NCBI RefSeq assembly: GCF_021533215.1
Contig: NZ_JAJNKA010000004.1
Span: forward strand, 310,001-374,000
DNA from: Portibacter lacus
GTDB lineage: Bacteria; Bacteroidota; Bacteroidia; Chitinophagales; Saprospiraceae
Length of the DNA: 64,000 nt
Reading direction: 5' to 3'
Below the pieces are notes generated by a model. It saw nothing but the letters and a program-made list of their open reading frames with translations, did not search any database and was not told the DNA's origin. This document shows, one piece after another, positions 1 through 9,175 of the stretch. Made by a program: the position numbers and the translations under genes. Position 1 is the first letter of the stretch. Each line of letters begins with the position of its first letter.

Positions 1-310
1 TGTACACAGTTTCATACAAAAAAATTCAATATTCAATTAGATAAGGCATCTTTACATTATTTCATCATCGCAAAGGTAAAAAATGAAACGAATTAGAAAA
101 TTTTACTTTTCAAAAAATTCTAATTTTAGCAATGAAAATTGAAAATTACAACTATAAAATTGACACCTAAAAAAAGCCCAACTATTTATAATAATCAGGC
201 TCCTAAGTAGTTATCTTTTTTCATGAATGATCTAGACTGAAGATCATATCACATTAATTTATTTTTAAATATATGGTGAGGATTAATTTTTTTATCAATT
301 AAATATACTC
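1..310. other. AT-rich stretch without a recognised gene
   Basis: About 310 bases at the left edge, very AT-rich, lying downstream of the leftward flavin-binding protein gene. I see no convincing coding frame, RNA gene, repeat or strong hairpin. It probably holds the 3' untranslated end of that gene and the flank of a gene outside the window. Confidence 0.5.
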
Positions 311-817
311 TTATAACTTCAGCTCCCCTTCCACACTATCATCCATTGCTTTTCCTGTCACAACAGAAGCCATCATTTTAGCCATAGATACAAGTTTACC
401 GTGCTTTGTGTCCCAGTAAAATCCTTCTTTGGGTGTAAATTTTAAGAGGGTTAAGTTCGGATCTGAGGGACCTTCAGGAAACCATGCTTTCACAAATGGC
501 GACCATAATTCTTTGACCTTCTCTTGGTCGTGCACGAAAATTGCATCGCCATATATACTCATGTAATTACTAGAGCCATCATCCGTTATTAATAATTGGA
601 CGCGCGAATCCTTTTTCAGCTTTTTGTTACGCTCACTATTTCCGGAACTAAAAAACCAAATCACTCCATTATCCTCCACTTTCTGTGTAGACATCGGCGT
701 GGCATGAAAAGGTTTCGCATCTAAGTCACAGCAGAACATCATCATTGTTCCTCCGCCGGTCATATCCTGTATTTTCTCAACTGCTTCTTTGTTAAATAAA
801 TTCTTAGTATCTCCCAT
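311..817 (-). CDS. pyridoxamine 5'-phosphate oxidase-like protein (general stress protein 26 type)
   Basis: Small split-barrel flavin-binding protein of the general stress protein 26 branch of the PNPOx-like superfamily, usually cytoplasmic and FMN-binding; the substrate is unknown. Visible support: the N-terminal MGDTKNLFNKEA stretch common in this family, the strand pattern HATPMSTQKVEDNGVIWFF, the segment SERNKKLKKDSRVQLLI, and the C-terminal WDTKHGKL. Total length of about 168 residues fits the family. I chose the ATG at 817, which has A-rich upstream sequence, because the longer frame to 841 would begin with TTG. It stands alone, divergent from the lipoprotein gene at 1113. A true pyridoxine oxidase is less likely because the sequence follows the stress-protein branch. 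Confidence 0.85.
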   Translation of the reverse strand: MGDTKNLFNKEAVEKIQDMTGGGTMMMFCCDLDAKPFHATPMSTQKVEDNGVIWFFSSGNSERNKKLKKDSRVQLLITDDGSSNYMSIYGDAIFVHDQEKVKELWSPFVKAWFPEGPSDPNLTLLKFTPKEGFYWDTKHGKLVSMAKMMASVVTGKAMDDSVEGELKL

Positions 818-1112
818 TCTCTTTTTTGCTTTTCTTATCAATTTAAGACACTAAATGTTCACTTTTAGATCAGAATAGATAACTTTCTATTCTTGAGATT
901 CCTCTGACTCCTAAAACCTAATTCAAAGATTAAAGCAGATCATACTTGCCTAAAAGATAAACAAATCTTAACTTATACATTCAACTAGAATAAAATCAAG
1001 CAGACCTTTTATAAAGCTGCAATTAATGTATCACTCTAAAATTGACCTAAAAAAATATGTGTAATTAAAGTTAACTTAGTAGCACTAACTCCGACTAAAG
1101 AAAAAAAACTAT

Positions 1113-1829
1113 ATGAGACTTCTTATTTATACCATTATCGTTCTGCTATCCCTATTTTCTTGTAGTGGCAATAGTCAAACATCGACTGCAGATGCTTCCG
1201 TCAAATCATCGAGTAAGACTAAATCCTGCCTGAGCAAGTATGCAATGGATCCGTGTGCTTTACTTACGAAAGAAAAAGCTGCTAGTATTGCAAATATAGA
1301 TCCTGAATTAGTAACGGTTAAGGAACCAGTAAAGATGAAAAACCCATTATATTTAACTTGCACATTTAGGTGGGATTCTGACCGAACAACAACTGTAAAA
1401 ACTGCACTAGGTGCTATGGAAGTAGCTCAAGATAACCAAATACAAATTGGGAGTTTTAAACTTCTCGATTCAGAAAAAATAAAACAACCATTTCCAGAAT
1501 ACTTTGACGGATACTATAAAAATGTTACCGCAGAAGATGCAGAAAAATTTGATAAAAAACTCCAAGAAGAATTAGCTGAAGAATCAGAAACAGCTAAGAA
1601 AATCGGTACATCAATATCTAAAATGTCACTCAATTTCAATTATAAAAGCGTATCCGGAATCGGTGATAGAGCATCTTGGGAAACTAGCACTATGGGTACT
1701 GACGGACACCTGCATGTATTGCACGGAGATGTAATCTTTTCAGTTATTGTCAATATTAGTGACGATGTCAATGATAGTTTTGACGTTGCAAAAAAAGTCG
1801 CCAATGAAATTCTTGCACTTTGTAATTAG
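1113..1829 (+). CDS. putative lipoprotein with DUF3558-like 'CALLT' start
   Basis: 238-residue predicted lipoprotein. Residues 1-17 form a signal peptide ending in the lipobox LFSC, with Cys17 as lipidation site, followed by a Ser/Thr-rich linker. The mature part opens with DPCALLTKEKAASI, a motif seen in several families of small exported lipoproteins (DUF3558-like); Cys residues near positions 46, 87 and the C-terminal LCN could form disulfides. A charged, probably helical stretch lies around residues 150-175. Monocistronic, with an A-rich leader upstream of the ATG. No function can be assigned. Confidence 0.75.
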   Translation: MRLLIYTIIVLLSLFSCSGNSQTSTADASVKSSSKTKSCLSKYAMDPCALLTKEKAASIANIDPELVTVKEPVKMKNPLYLTCTFRWDSDRTTTVKTALGAMEVAQDNQIQIGSFKLLDSEKIKQPFPEYFDGYYKNVTAEDAEKFDKKLQEELAEESETAKKIGTSISKMSLNFNYKSVSGIGDRASWETSTMGTDGHLHVLHGDVIFSVIVNISDDVNDSFDVAKKVANEILALCN

Positions 1830-1949
1830 ACAGACCTTCACTAATATGAGCTAATTTAGTCATTGGGCAATTAATATCCCTGTGGAAATTCAGCCAAAGA
1901 TAAATGTGTATTGAAATTGTTAGTTTGCGAACGCTACTTACTTTAATTT

Positions 1950-2378
1950 TTAATATTCGAATAAAATATTTTCGTCCGAGTCATTAATATTAAGCACAAC
2001 ACTATTTCCTTCTATCTGGAGATTAGAGATATCAAAAGAGGTGGTTTTAGTAATAAAAGCTAAGCATACTTCCTGGTTTTCTAGTGAAAACTTTAGATTT
2101 CTCTGCGGTGGCATTGATTCTAGAATATCGCCCGAGTCTATGAGGCTTACTTTCCAAGAATCACCGCTACAACCACTTGCACTATAGGTTATATTCAAAC
2201 ATTGATCAACAATCTCCACTTTCATAATCTCTACCCCTTCTGTCATCGCATTTTGGTATTCGTCAGCATTTATTTCTGTGTTTTCATCGCAGTTAGGTAA
2301 AGGTGGGGTGGCCATTTCTTTCTCGCAAGAAACGATACTTAATATAGATATAATAAGGAATACATACAGATTTTTCAT
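1950..2378 (-). CDS. putative small lipoprotein
   Basis: 142-residue predicted lipoprotein. The signal peptide ends in SIVSC, giving Cys18 as the lipidated residue. The mature domain starts with a proline-rich linker, then a beta-rich domain containing VEIVDQCLNITYSASGC and NQEVCLAFITKT, with three Cys in the core. This looks like a small beta-sandwich exposed at the outer membrane or in the periplasm. It is convergent with the lipoprotein gene ending at 1829 and divergent from the Tricorn-like protease. I do not recognise the family and infer no function beyond export. Confidence 0.7.
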   Translation of the reverse strand: MKNLYVFLIISILSIVSCEKEMATPPLPNCDENTEINADEYQNAMTEGVEIMKVEIVDQCLNITYSASGCSGDSWKVSLIDSGDILESMPPQRNLKFSLENQEVCLAFITKTTSFDISNLQIEGNSVVLNINDSDENILFEY

Positions 2379-2631
2379 AGCTTCTAAATTTTAATATTTT
2401 ATGTCAATGTTTTCCCAATTTCATCAGGACAAACTAATCTTCATTTTGTATAGACGCTCCTTCTTTCAAAATGGTTGGCTGAAACTTTTTTTATTTATAA
2501 TTGCAGTATTACGCTCCTACCGGAAATCAATTTTATTATTAGAAAAAGCATAAGTGCTCCTAGAAAGAAAATTAGCTGGGAAGAATCATTAATTTGATTA
2601 TTTTCGGGGTTATAACTTAAAGCCACATAAA

Positions 2632-5600
2632 ATGAAATTGAGATTACTGCCGCTATTTCTTTTAATAGCCACTTCACTATTTGCACAAGAAAACCCAAAT
2701 TGGATTCGAAACCAAGTTATTTCTCCTGACGGAACACAAATTGCATTCACCTACAAAGGAGATTTATATCGCATCCCTGTAACAGGTGGACAGGCACAAC
2801 AACTAACTTTTCACGAAGCGCATGATTATGCAGCTACATGGAGTAAAGATGGAGAAAAACTAGCCTTTGCATCTAATCGGTATGGAAATTTTGATGTCTA
2901 CGTTATGGATGCTATGGGCGGACCAGCAACAAGAGTCACCTTTCATTCTAACAATGAAATTCCGTACACTTTTAGCCATGATAATAAAAACATCATTTTC
3001 GACGCTATTCGTCAAGATGATGCTCAGCATAGACAATTCCCACATCGCTCGCAGTCTGAGCTTTACAGTGTCCCGATAGCTGGTGGCAGAGTTGATCAAT
3101 TATTGACCTTTCCTGCTGAAGATGTGCAGGTAAGTAAAGACGGAAGTTTCATGGTTTATCATGACCGAGTAGGTGGTGAAGATCCCATGAGAAAACATCA
3201 CAAATCCGCTGTTACAAGAAATATATGGAAATATGATGTTACGAATAATGTACATACCCAATTAACAACCTACGAAGGTGAAGATAGAACCCCTGTTTTC
3301 AGTGAAGATGAAAAGTCATTCTACTTTCTGAAGGAAATCGACGGAAGTTTCAATGTACATCAAAGTACCTTCACAAATCCAGAACTATCTGAAAAAATTA
3401 CGAATTTCAAATTGCACCCTGTTAGGTTCTTGAGTATTGGTAATGGAACACTTTGTTTTGGATTCGATGGGGAGTTATATACTATGAAGATAGGAGAAGA
3501 GCCTGTTAAAGTTCCAGTTTCTATCCGAACACAGTCCAGTACGAATACCGATAAATTTATCAGTATAAATGGAAGTGTTGCAGAAATGGCCATTTCACCT
3601 AGTGGAAAGGAAATAGCCTTTATTTCGAGAGGAGAAGTATTCGTTACTTCTGTCGAGGAATCATTTACCAAACGATTAACGAATACTCCTGAAAACGAGC
3701 GATTTGTGACTTGGGGACCGAAAGGGAAATCCGTCGTGTATAGCAGTGAAAGAGATGGTAAGTGGAGCATATTCAAAACAGAGAAAGTAAGAGAGGAGGA
3801 GCCTTTTTTCTACGCCTCTACCCTGCTGAAGGAAAGCGTCGTTATTTCAAATGACAAAGACAATTACCTTCCTAACTATTCTCCAGATGGCAAAAGTCTC
3901 GCGTTTATAGAAGATCGAAGAACACTTAAAGTGAAAGACAGTACAGGTAATGAGGTTACACTTCTAACGCCAGATGACCTGTTTCACATGTCAGATGGTG
4001 ATCAGAATTTTAAATGGAGTCCCGATAGTAAGTGGTTACTGGTTGACTGGGGAAAAACGCTAAGCAATGATGAAATTTTATTGATGGCAGCCGATGGTTC
4101 GAAAAGAGTCAATCTGACCGAAAGTGGATATTCTGATAGCTCTCCGCTGTGGGTGAATAAAGGAAAGCAAATGCTTTGGTTTAGTAATAGAAATGGACTG
4201 AAGTCTTATGCAACAAGCGGCCAATCACAATCCGACGTATATACCATGTTTTTCAATCAAGATGAATGGGATAAATTTAATCTAAGCGAAGAAGATTACA
4301 AATTGCAAAAAGCCATTGAAGCCTTAAAGAAAAAAGAGGAGAAAGAAAAAAAGGCTAAAGAAGCGAAGGAGAAGGAATCGGATGAAAAGAAAAAAGGCAA
4401 AAAGAAAGAGGAAGAGAAGGCAGTAAAAAAAGATACGCTGCTAACTTTTGAATGGGACAAAATGGAAGATTGGACGTCAAGATTGACTATACACTCGTCA
4501 AGTCTTAGTGACGCAGTATTGTCTAAGGATGGTGAAACCTTGTATTACTTATCTCGATTCGAAGGGAAATCCAATTTATGGAGTACTAACCTAAGAACTA
4601 AGGAAACCAAAATGGCACTTAAGTTAGATGCTACTAGAGGATCCTTAATGTGGGATGATGAAATGAAAAACTTGTTTCTTCTTAGTGGAGGAAAAATTTC
4701 AAAAATTGATGTTGCCAAATCTAAAAAAGAGGCCGTAAAAATCGATGGTGAAATGGCTTATGATGCAGATGCAGAGCGAGTTGCTATGTTTAATCATGTG
4801 TGGATCAGAACCAATGCTATCTTCTACCACCCTGATTTCCATGGTGTTGACTGGCCATTGATGAAGAAGGAATATGAGAAGCATTTACCATCTATATCTA
4901 ATTCATATGAATTCACAGAGTTGCTTTCAGAAATGTTAGGAGAATTAAATGTTTCCCATGCAGGTGCAAGGTATCGTGGGCTGAAAGTTGATAATGCAGA
5001 CGAAACGGCATCTTTGGGAATCTTCATGGCTTATGATCATAGCGGCAATGGAACCTTGATAGAAGAAATCATATCAGGAGGCCCGCTTGATAAATCAGGA
5101 TTAAATGTGAAAGCAGGGATGATTATCGAAAAGATAAATGGTGAACTCGTCACCGCGGATAAAGATATTGCAGCATACTTGAATAGAATTGCTGGCAAAT
5201 TCACATTACTAGAAATTCTTGATCCTAAGACTCAAAAGCGTGAAGTCATTACCGTAAAACCAATTACCCTTCGAGAAGAGTCTGCGTTATTGTATAAGCG
5301 ATGGGTGGAAATAAATGAAGATGAAGTAGAAAGATTAAGCGGAGGCAAACTTGGCTATGTTCATATTCCTGGAATGGGAGATGGACCGTATAGAAGTATC
5401 TATGAAGATATGATGGGGAAATATTTCGAGAAAGAAGGTATGATTGTCGATACTCGTTTTAATGGTGGAGGTGATTTAGTAGCTGACTTAGCGATGTTTT
5501 TCACTGGTGTTCCATTCATCACTTACGCTACAGAAGCAAAAGTCGTAGGAGGTGAACCTACTTCTCGATGGACGAAACCTACGCTTGCCTTAATCGGTGA

Positions 5601-5895
5601 GGCTCAATACTCTGACGGTCATTGTTTTTCTCAAGGATACACTGATTTAAAAATAGGAAAAACGGTAGGTATGCCTACACCAGGTACTTGTAGTTTTGCT
5701 GGATGGGAAGGACTTCCAGATGGCTCTGTATGGGGCGTGGTTCCTGTCAGTGCTAAAGATATAAATGGAAACTGGATGGAGAATCTACAGACTGAACCTG
5801 ATGTAAAGGTGAAAAATATGCCTGGAATGGTAGACAAAGGAGTGGATCAGCAACTGGAAAAAGCAATCGAAATTATGATTAATGATTTAAAATAG
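2632..5895 (+). CDS. Tricorn-like S41 serine protease with beta-propeller and PDZ domain
   Basis: 1087-residue exported member of the Tricorn/C-terminal processing peptidase family (MEROPS S41), expected to degrade peptides in the periplasm. Residues 1-18 are a signal peptide (FLLIATSLFAQ). Residues about 20-550 are TolB/WD40-like propeller blades (repeats such as ISPDGTQIAFTYKGDLY). A strongly charged Lys/Glu linker follows at about 565-605, then the Tricorn core, a PDZ domain at about 800-880 (LGIFMAYDHSGNG to the end of the GLNVKAGMIIEKING region), and the S41 catalytic domain. Catalytic candidates by analogy with archaeal Tricorn: Ser775-His776 in NVSHAG, the nucleophile Ser994 in YSDGH, and Glu1026 in GWEGLPDG; DTRFNGGGD is the S41 core motif. 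Monocistronic; followed by the tandem repeat array. Confidence 0.95.
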   Translation: MKLRLLPLFLLIATSLFAQENPNWIRNQVISPDGTQIAFTYKGDLYRIPVTGGQAQQLTFHEAHDYAATWSKDGEKLAFASNRYGNFDVYVMDAMGGPATRVTFHSNNEIPYTFSHDNKNIIFDAIRQDDAQHRQFPHRSQSELYSVPIAGGRVDQLLTFPAEDVQVSKDGSFMVYHDRVGGEDPMRKHHKSAVTRNIWKYDVTNNVHTQLTTYEGEDRTPVFSEDEKSFYFLKEIDGSFNVHQSTFTNPELSEKITNFKLHPVRFLSIGNGTLCFGFDGELYTMKIGEEPVKVPVSIRTQSSTNTDKFISINGSVAEMAISPSGKEIAFISRGEVFVTSVEESFTKRLTNTPENERFVTWGPKGKSVVYSSERDGKWSIFKTEKVREEEPFFYASTLLKESVVISNDKDNYLPNYSPDGKSLAFIEDRRTLKVKDSTGNEVTLLTPDDLFHMSDGDQNFKWSPDSKWLLVDWGKTLSNDEILLMAADGSKRVNLTESGYSDSSPLWVNKGKQMLWFSNRNGLKSYATSGQSQSDVYTMFFNQDEWDKFNLSEEDYKLQKAIEALKKKEEKEKKAKEAKEKESDEKKKGKKKEEEKAVKKDTLLTFEWDKMEDWTSRLTIHSSSLSDAVLSKDGETLYYLSRFEGKSNLWSTNLRTKETKMALKLDATRGSLMWDDEMKNLFLLSGGKISKIDVAKSKKEAVKIDGEMAYDADAERVAMFNHVWIRTNAIFYHPDFHGVDWPLMKKEYEKHLPSISNSYEFTELLSEMLGELNVSHAGARYRGLKVDNADETASLGIFMAYDHSGNGTLIEEIISGGPLDKSGLNVKAGMIIEKINGELVTADKDIAAYLNRIAGKFTLLEILDPKTQKREVITVKPITLREESALLYKRWVEINEDEVERLSGGKLGYVHIPGMGDGPYRSIYEDMMGKYFEKEGMIVDTRFNGGGDLVADLAMFFTGVPFITYATEAKVVGGEPTSRWTKPTLALIGEAQYSDGHCFSQGYTDLKIGKTVGMPTPGTCSFAGWEGLPDGSVWGVVPVSAKDINGNWMENLQTEPDVKVKNMPGMVDKGVDQQLEKAIEIMINDLK

Positions 5896-5921
5896 AACCA
5901 TATTTCAATGAACCACTAATT

Positions 5922-6548
5922 GACCATTTAGACTCGTAAGCCGTGCTTAGCAGTAGCAGCGAGGGCAAGGACTGCGAAGCTAAATGCATTTGTCTTTCAA
6001 TTAAAATTTCCTACCACTAAATATCGTGGTTCAATAAATTACTTGAGTTAGCAATTAGACTCGTAAGCCGTGCTTAGCAGTAGCAGCGAGGGCAAGGACT
6101 GCGAAGCTAAATGCATTTGTCTTTCAATTAAAATTTCCTACCACTAAATTTCTTGGTTCAACAAAATTACTTGAGTTAGCATTTAGACTCGTAAGCCGTG
6201 CTTAGCAGTAGCAGCGAGGGCAAGGACTGCGAAGCTAAATGCATTTGTCTTTCAATTAAAATTTCCTACCACTAAATTTCTTGGTTCAATAAATTACTTG
6301 AGTTAGCATTTAGACTCGTAAGCCGTGCCTTGCAATAGTAGCGAAGGCAAGGACTGCGAAGCTAAATGCATCTGTCTTTCAATTAAAATTTCCTACCACT
6401 AAATTTCGTGTGTCAATAATTACTTGAGTTAGCATTTAGACTCGTAAGCCGTGCTTAGCAATAACAGCGAGGGCAAGGACTGCGAAGCTAAATGCATTTG
6501 TCTTTCAATTAAAATTTCCTACCACTAAATTTCTTGGTTCAATAAGCA
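5922..6548. repeat. five-unit tandem array of ~127-bp REP-like repeats (family A)
   Basis: Five direct units with TAGACTCGTAAG starting at 5929, 6056, 6184, 6311 and 6437 (spacing 126-128 bp). Each unit has a structured core of about 62 bases and a conserved AT-rich spacer (TTTCAATTAAAATTTCCTAC). In the core the continuous right arm ACTGCGAAGCTAAATGC can pair with two left pieces, GCATTTAG and CTTAGCAGT (one mismatch), separated by a 14-base bulge. Unit 4 is the most divergent (GTGCCTTGCAATAGTAGCGA in the centre). The array fills the gap between the convergent Tricorn-like and SDR genes, so it may act as a two-way transcription end or mRNA stabiliser; that role is inferred. Confidence 0.95.
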
Positions 6549-6568
6549 ATAAATCTAATTTCATGGGC

Positions 6569-7471
6569 CTAGACATCAAACTTATAGTCCAGCAGGTTTT
6601 CTGAAAGCGTCCAAAGTTTATCTCCAACAGCTTTATCTTTAGAAATCTCATTAGATTCTACAATGCCTGGTTCTCCTTTCATACCTCTTTTTCCCGTCGG
6701 TCCTAGATATTCTCCACCTTTCATGGTCGGATCAATGGCTCCCATAATCGAAGGCTTAGCACCTCCCTCCACGGTATTAAACATCCCTTTGAATAATGGC
6801 GCGATCAGCCTCATCCACTTTGGACCAGCAGCGAATAAATTTGTCAATGCTACACCTGGATGAACACCTACTGAAATGACCTTTGAATCCTTTGCCTCCA
6901 ATCTTCTCTGAAGTTCAAAAGCAAATATCAAACATGCCAATTTACTTTGTCGATAAGAGACCATTGGCTTATAAGAATCCTTCATATTCGGATTATCAAA
7001 ATTGATTTTTCCATTGATATGAGCAAGACTACTTAAGGTCACCACCCTTCCATGGTCACTATTCTCTATCGTTTCCATCAACATTCCTGTAAGGTAAAAA
7101 TGACCTAAATAATTGACTCCCCACTGTGATTCGAATCCATCTTCTGTTTCTCGATATGGAGGAATCATTATCCCCGCATTATTTATTAGCAAATCAAGAT
7201 TTGAGTATTTTGCTTTGTAAGAATCTGCGAAACTCTTAATCGATTTTTTCGAAGAAAGGTCAAGTGAAATAAATTCCAGATCTGCATCTGGCCATTCATT
7301 CAAAATAGCTTTCATAGCCGAATCAGCTTTATCTCTGTTTCTGCACGCCATAATCACTTTCGCTCCTTTCATCGCTAAAGCCTTGGCTGTCTCATATCCT
7401 AGGCCAATATTTGCACCTGTAACAATAGCAATTTTTCCCTTTTGATCAGGCATTTCAGAAAGTCTAAACAT
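6569..7471 (-). CDS. SDR family NAD(P)-dependent oxidoreductase (retinol-dehydrogenase-like)
   Basis: 300-residue cytoplasmic short-chain dehydrogenase of the classical type. Rossmann cofactor motif TGANIGLG at residues 18-25, structural NNAG at 97-100, catalytic Ser147/Ser148 and the YxxxK pair Tyr173/Lys177 (YRQSK). CRNRDKA after the second strand is typical of NADP-preferring retinol dehydrogenase/WW-domain oxidoreductase-like members. Such proteins reduce or oxidise carbonyl/alcohol pairs; the substrate cannot be read from sequence. Two starts are possible (Met1 or Met7); the upstream one is kept. It is convergent with the protease at 2632, with the repeat array between them. Confidence 0.92.
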   Translation of the reverse strand: MFRLSEMPDQKGKIAIVTGANIGLGYETAKALAMKGAKVIMACRNRDKADSAMKAILNEWPDADLEFISLDLSSKKSIKSFADSYKAKYSNLDLLINNAGIMIPPYRETEDGFESQWGVNYLGHFYLTGMLMETIENSDHGRVVTLSSLAHINGKINFDNPNMKDSYKPMVSYRQSKLACLIFAFELQRRLEAKDSKVISVGVHPGVALTNLFAAGPKWMRLIAPLFKGMFNTVEGGAKPSIMGAIDPTMKGGEYLGPTGKRGMKGEPGIVESNEISKDKAVGDKLWTLSENLLDYKFDV

Positions 7472-7570
7472 ATCTTTTTTTTAATAAACAGAAATAAATG
7501 GGGATGGTTTCAATTATGGCACGAATTATGATTATTTGTAATATGTTACTTACAACTGAAAAATAAGAAA

Positions 7571-7930
7571 ATGAAAATACTAAATTGTGCCATCATTGCT
7601 TTACTATTTTGCTTCTCAGCAACTCAGCTAAAAGCTCAAGAAACATCGTCCACAGAATTATTATCTATGGGTGAAATTGAATTTACGGTTTATCCTGATT
7701 TTGCAAAATCTAAAATCATGGTTCAGTTCCTGTTACCAAAGGATCAAACCATGGAAATGTATCTCATCGACGAAAGTGGAGATAAAATAGATGAATTATT
7801 TAGAAAGCAATTTGTGCAATCTGGAGTTAAAACTTACAATTTTGATTACCCAGTTACCAAAGAAAATGAAAATTATTTTATTGTCATTAAAGCCAATGAC
7901 AGGTCGGTAATAAAGAAAATTAAAAATTAA
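7571..7930 (+). CDS. small secreted protein resembling an isolated T9SS C-terminal domain
   Basis: 119 residues: a signal peptide of about 22 (LLFCFSATQLKAQ), then an 80-95 residue beta-rich domain. Its order (FTVYPDF, IMVQFLLPKDQTMEMYLIDESG, a Gly before the next strand, then a final YFIVIKANDRSVIKKIKN) follows the layout of type A T9SS sorting domains, which usually read 'YPNP...I.D..G..V...G...G.Y.V....G....K'. The usual YPNP is YPDF here. There is no cargo domain between signal peptide and this module, so it is either a tiny stand-alone beta-sandwich protein or a remnant of a larger T9SS cargo. No operon partners are evident. Confidence 0.7.
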   Translation: MKILNCAIIALLFCFSATQLKAQETSSTELLSMGEIEFTVYPDFAKSKIMVQFLLPKDQTMEMYLIDESGDKIDELFRKQFVQSGVKTYNFDYPVTKENENYFIVIKANDRSVIKKIKN

Positions 7931-8024
7931 CTAGACGCTAACAGCTCTGGTTAATTTACCGTTAAATCTACTATTCAAAAGAGTTTAAGAGAGGTTTTTT
8001 TATAAGTTTGATTAAAACAATCTT

Positions 8025-8573
8025 ATGAAAAAACCTCTATTTTTATTTATAGCTATTACGATATCCATTACCACATTAAGTGCCCAAAACACCAATACGG
8101 AAATTGGTCTACGACTATCTAATTTCCAATCCTTCGGAGCGATATACAAGAAGGAAATGAGGAATGGAGATTATTTTAGACTTAGAGGCGCAACAGGAAT
8201 ATTTCAACTAGGCTTGGTCAATGATAATTCATCATTTCAATTTAGAAGTGATCTGGCCATTGGTGTTGAGATCCGAAAGAAAATTTCTGATAAATTAGTT
8301 TTCTACAGAGGTTTCGAGCCCTTTTTAAATCTTGCATATCGAAGCAGCACAGGCCCAACAGCAAATGTGGGAGTAGGTATAGGTTATGTACTTGGTCTCT
8401 CCTATGATATTAATCAACAATTCTATGTTAGTATTGAAACCATACCATCGCTGGGTCTTTCTATACAAGCTTCCGAATTTGAAGCATTAGATAACGTTTA
8501 TGTTGAAGGAGGAATAAATGCATCGAATGTAGCTCTTTCTATTATTCATCGATTTGAGCTGAAAAAGAAATAA
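8025..8573 (+). CDS. small outer-membrane beta-barrel-like protein
   Basis: 182 residues with a signal peptide (about 1-20, ending LSAQ) followed by alternating amphipathic strands such as GDYFRLRGATGIFQLGLV, VGIEIRKK-type turns and SLGLSIQA, ending in the aromatic/hydrophobic strand ALSIIHRFELKKK. This is the look of a small outer-membrane barrel (OmpW/OmpA-like fold class), common in Bacteroidota. It follows the secreted CTD-like gene by 94 bases on the same strand, so the two may be co-transcribed. Function unknown. Confidence 0.65.
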   Translation: MKKPLFLFIAITISITTLSAQNTNTEIGLRLSNFQSFGAIYKKEMRNGDYFRLRGATGIFQLGLVNDNSSFQFRSDLAIGVEIRKKISDKLVFYRGFEPFLNLAYRSSTGPTANVGVGIGYVLGLSYDINQQFYVSIETIPSLGLSIQASEFEALDNVYVEGGINASNVALSIIHRFELKKK

Positions 8574-8686
8574 ATTTTAGAAATCATCGATAAAATAAGT
8601 ACTTTTTAAACTTTATTTCTGAAGTTTGACTTGTATATGATGGATGATTCTATAGAGTCTTCTTTTACACAATTAATTAAAAGCAA

Positions 8687-9175
8687 ATGGAGCAAATTTT
8701 CAAAACAACCAACGAAGAACTAGAAGCAAAGCATTACACATTCGAAAGAACCGATTTTAATCGTCCTTGGGGTGGCTTCTTTGTTATAGATGAAAAACAT
8801 ACAGAACAGTTTATCAATGAATTTTTTCCTGAATTCGAGGTAAATACATTGACCAAAAACAAAAAAGTAAGTCCTAAGATTCTTCTTGTTGCTCCTCATA
8901 AAAGACTTTCATGGCAGTACCATCATAGAAGATCGGAAGTATGGACGGTTGTCGAAGGAACGGTCGGTGTTGTGAAAAGTGATACAGATGAAGAAACAGA
9001 GCTAAAAGAATATAAAGTTGGTGATATTATTACCCTACAAAAAGGTGAAAGGCACCGCCTTGTAGGTCTTGATGACTGGGGAAAAGTTGCAGAAATTTGG
9101 CAACATACAGATCCTGATCATCCTTCAGACGAAGATGATATTGTTAGGCTTCAAGATGATTTCAAGAGAACTTAA
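8687..9175 (+). CDS. cupin-domain protein related to type II phosphomannose isomerase C-terminal domain
   Basis: 162-residue cytoplasmic single-domain cupin. RPWGGFFVIDEKHTEQF resembles the start of the mannose-6-phosphate isomerase type II domain; the metal-binding cupin box is in HKRLSWQYHHRRSEVWTVV (His ligands of the HRRSE type) with the second motif GDIITLQKGERHRLVGL. Full-length ManC-like enzymes carry this fold fused to a nucleotidyltransferase; here only the cupin is present, so it may be a stand-alone sugar-phosphate isomerase or a binding protein. No sugar-nucleotide genes are adjacent. Convergent with the molybdenum hydroxylase operon. Confidence 0.8.
   Translation: MEQIFKTTNEELEAKHYTFERTDFNRPWGGFFVIDEKHTEQFINEFFPEFEVNTLTKNKKVSPKILLVAPHKRLSWQYHHRRSEVWTVVEGTVGVVKSDTDEETELKEYKVGDIITLQKGERHRLVGLDDWGKVAEIWQHTDPDHPSDEDDIVRLQDDFKRT

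Noticed and set aside
2495-2698. 67-residue leftward frame with two hydrophobic stretches
   Set aside because: It overlaps the start and signal peptide of the Tricorn-like protease on the other strand; the hydrophobic look comes from the AT-rich upstream DNA and the reverse of a signal sequence. No ribosome-binding site or family resemblance.
5922-6548. Five-unit array considered as a CRISPR
   Set aside because: The spacers are as conserved as the repeats and units are about 127 bases; no cas genes are present. It is a tandem repeat, not a CRISPR.
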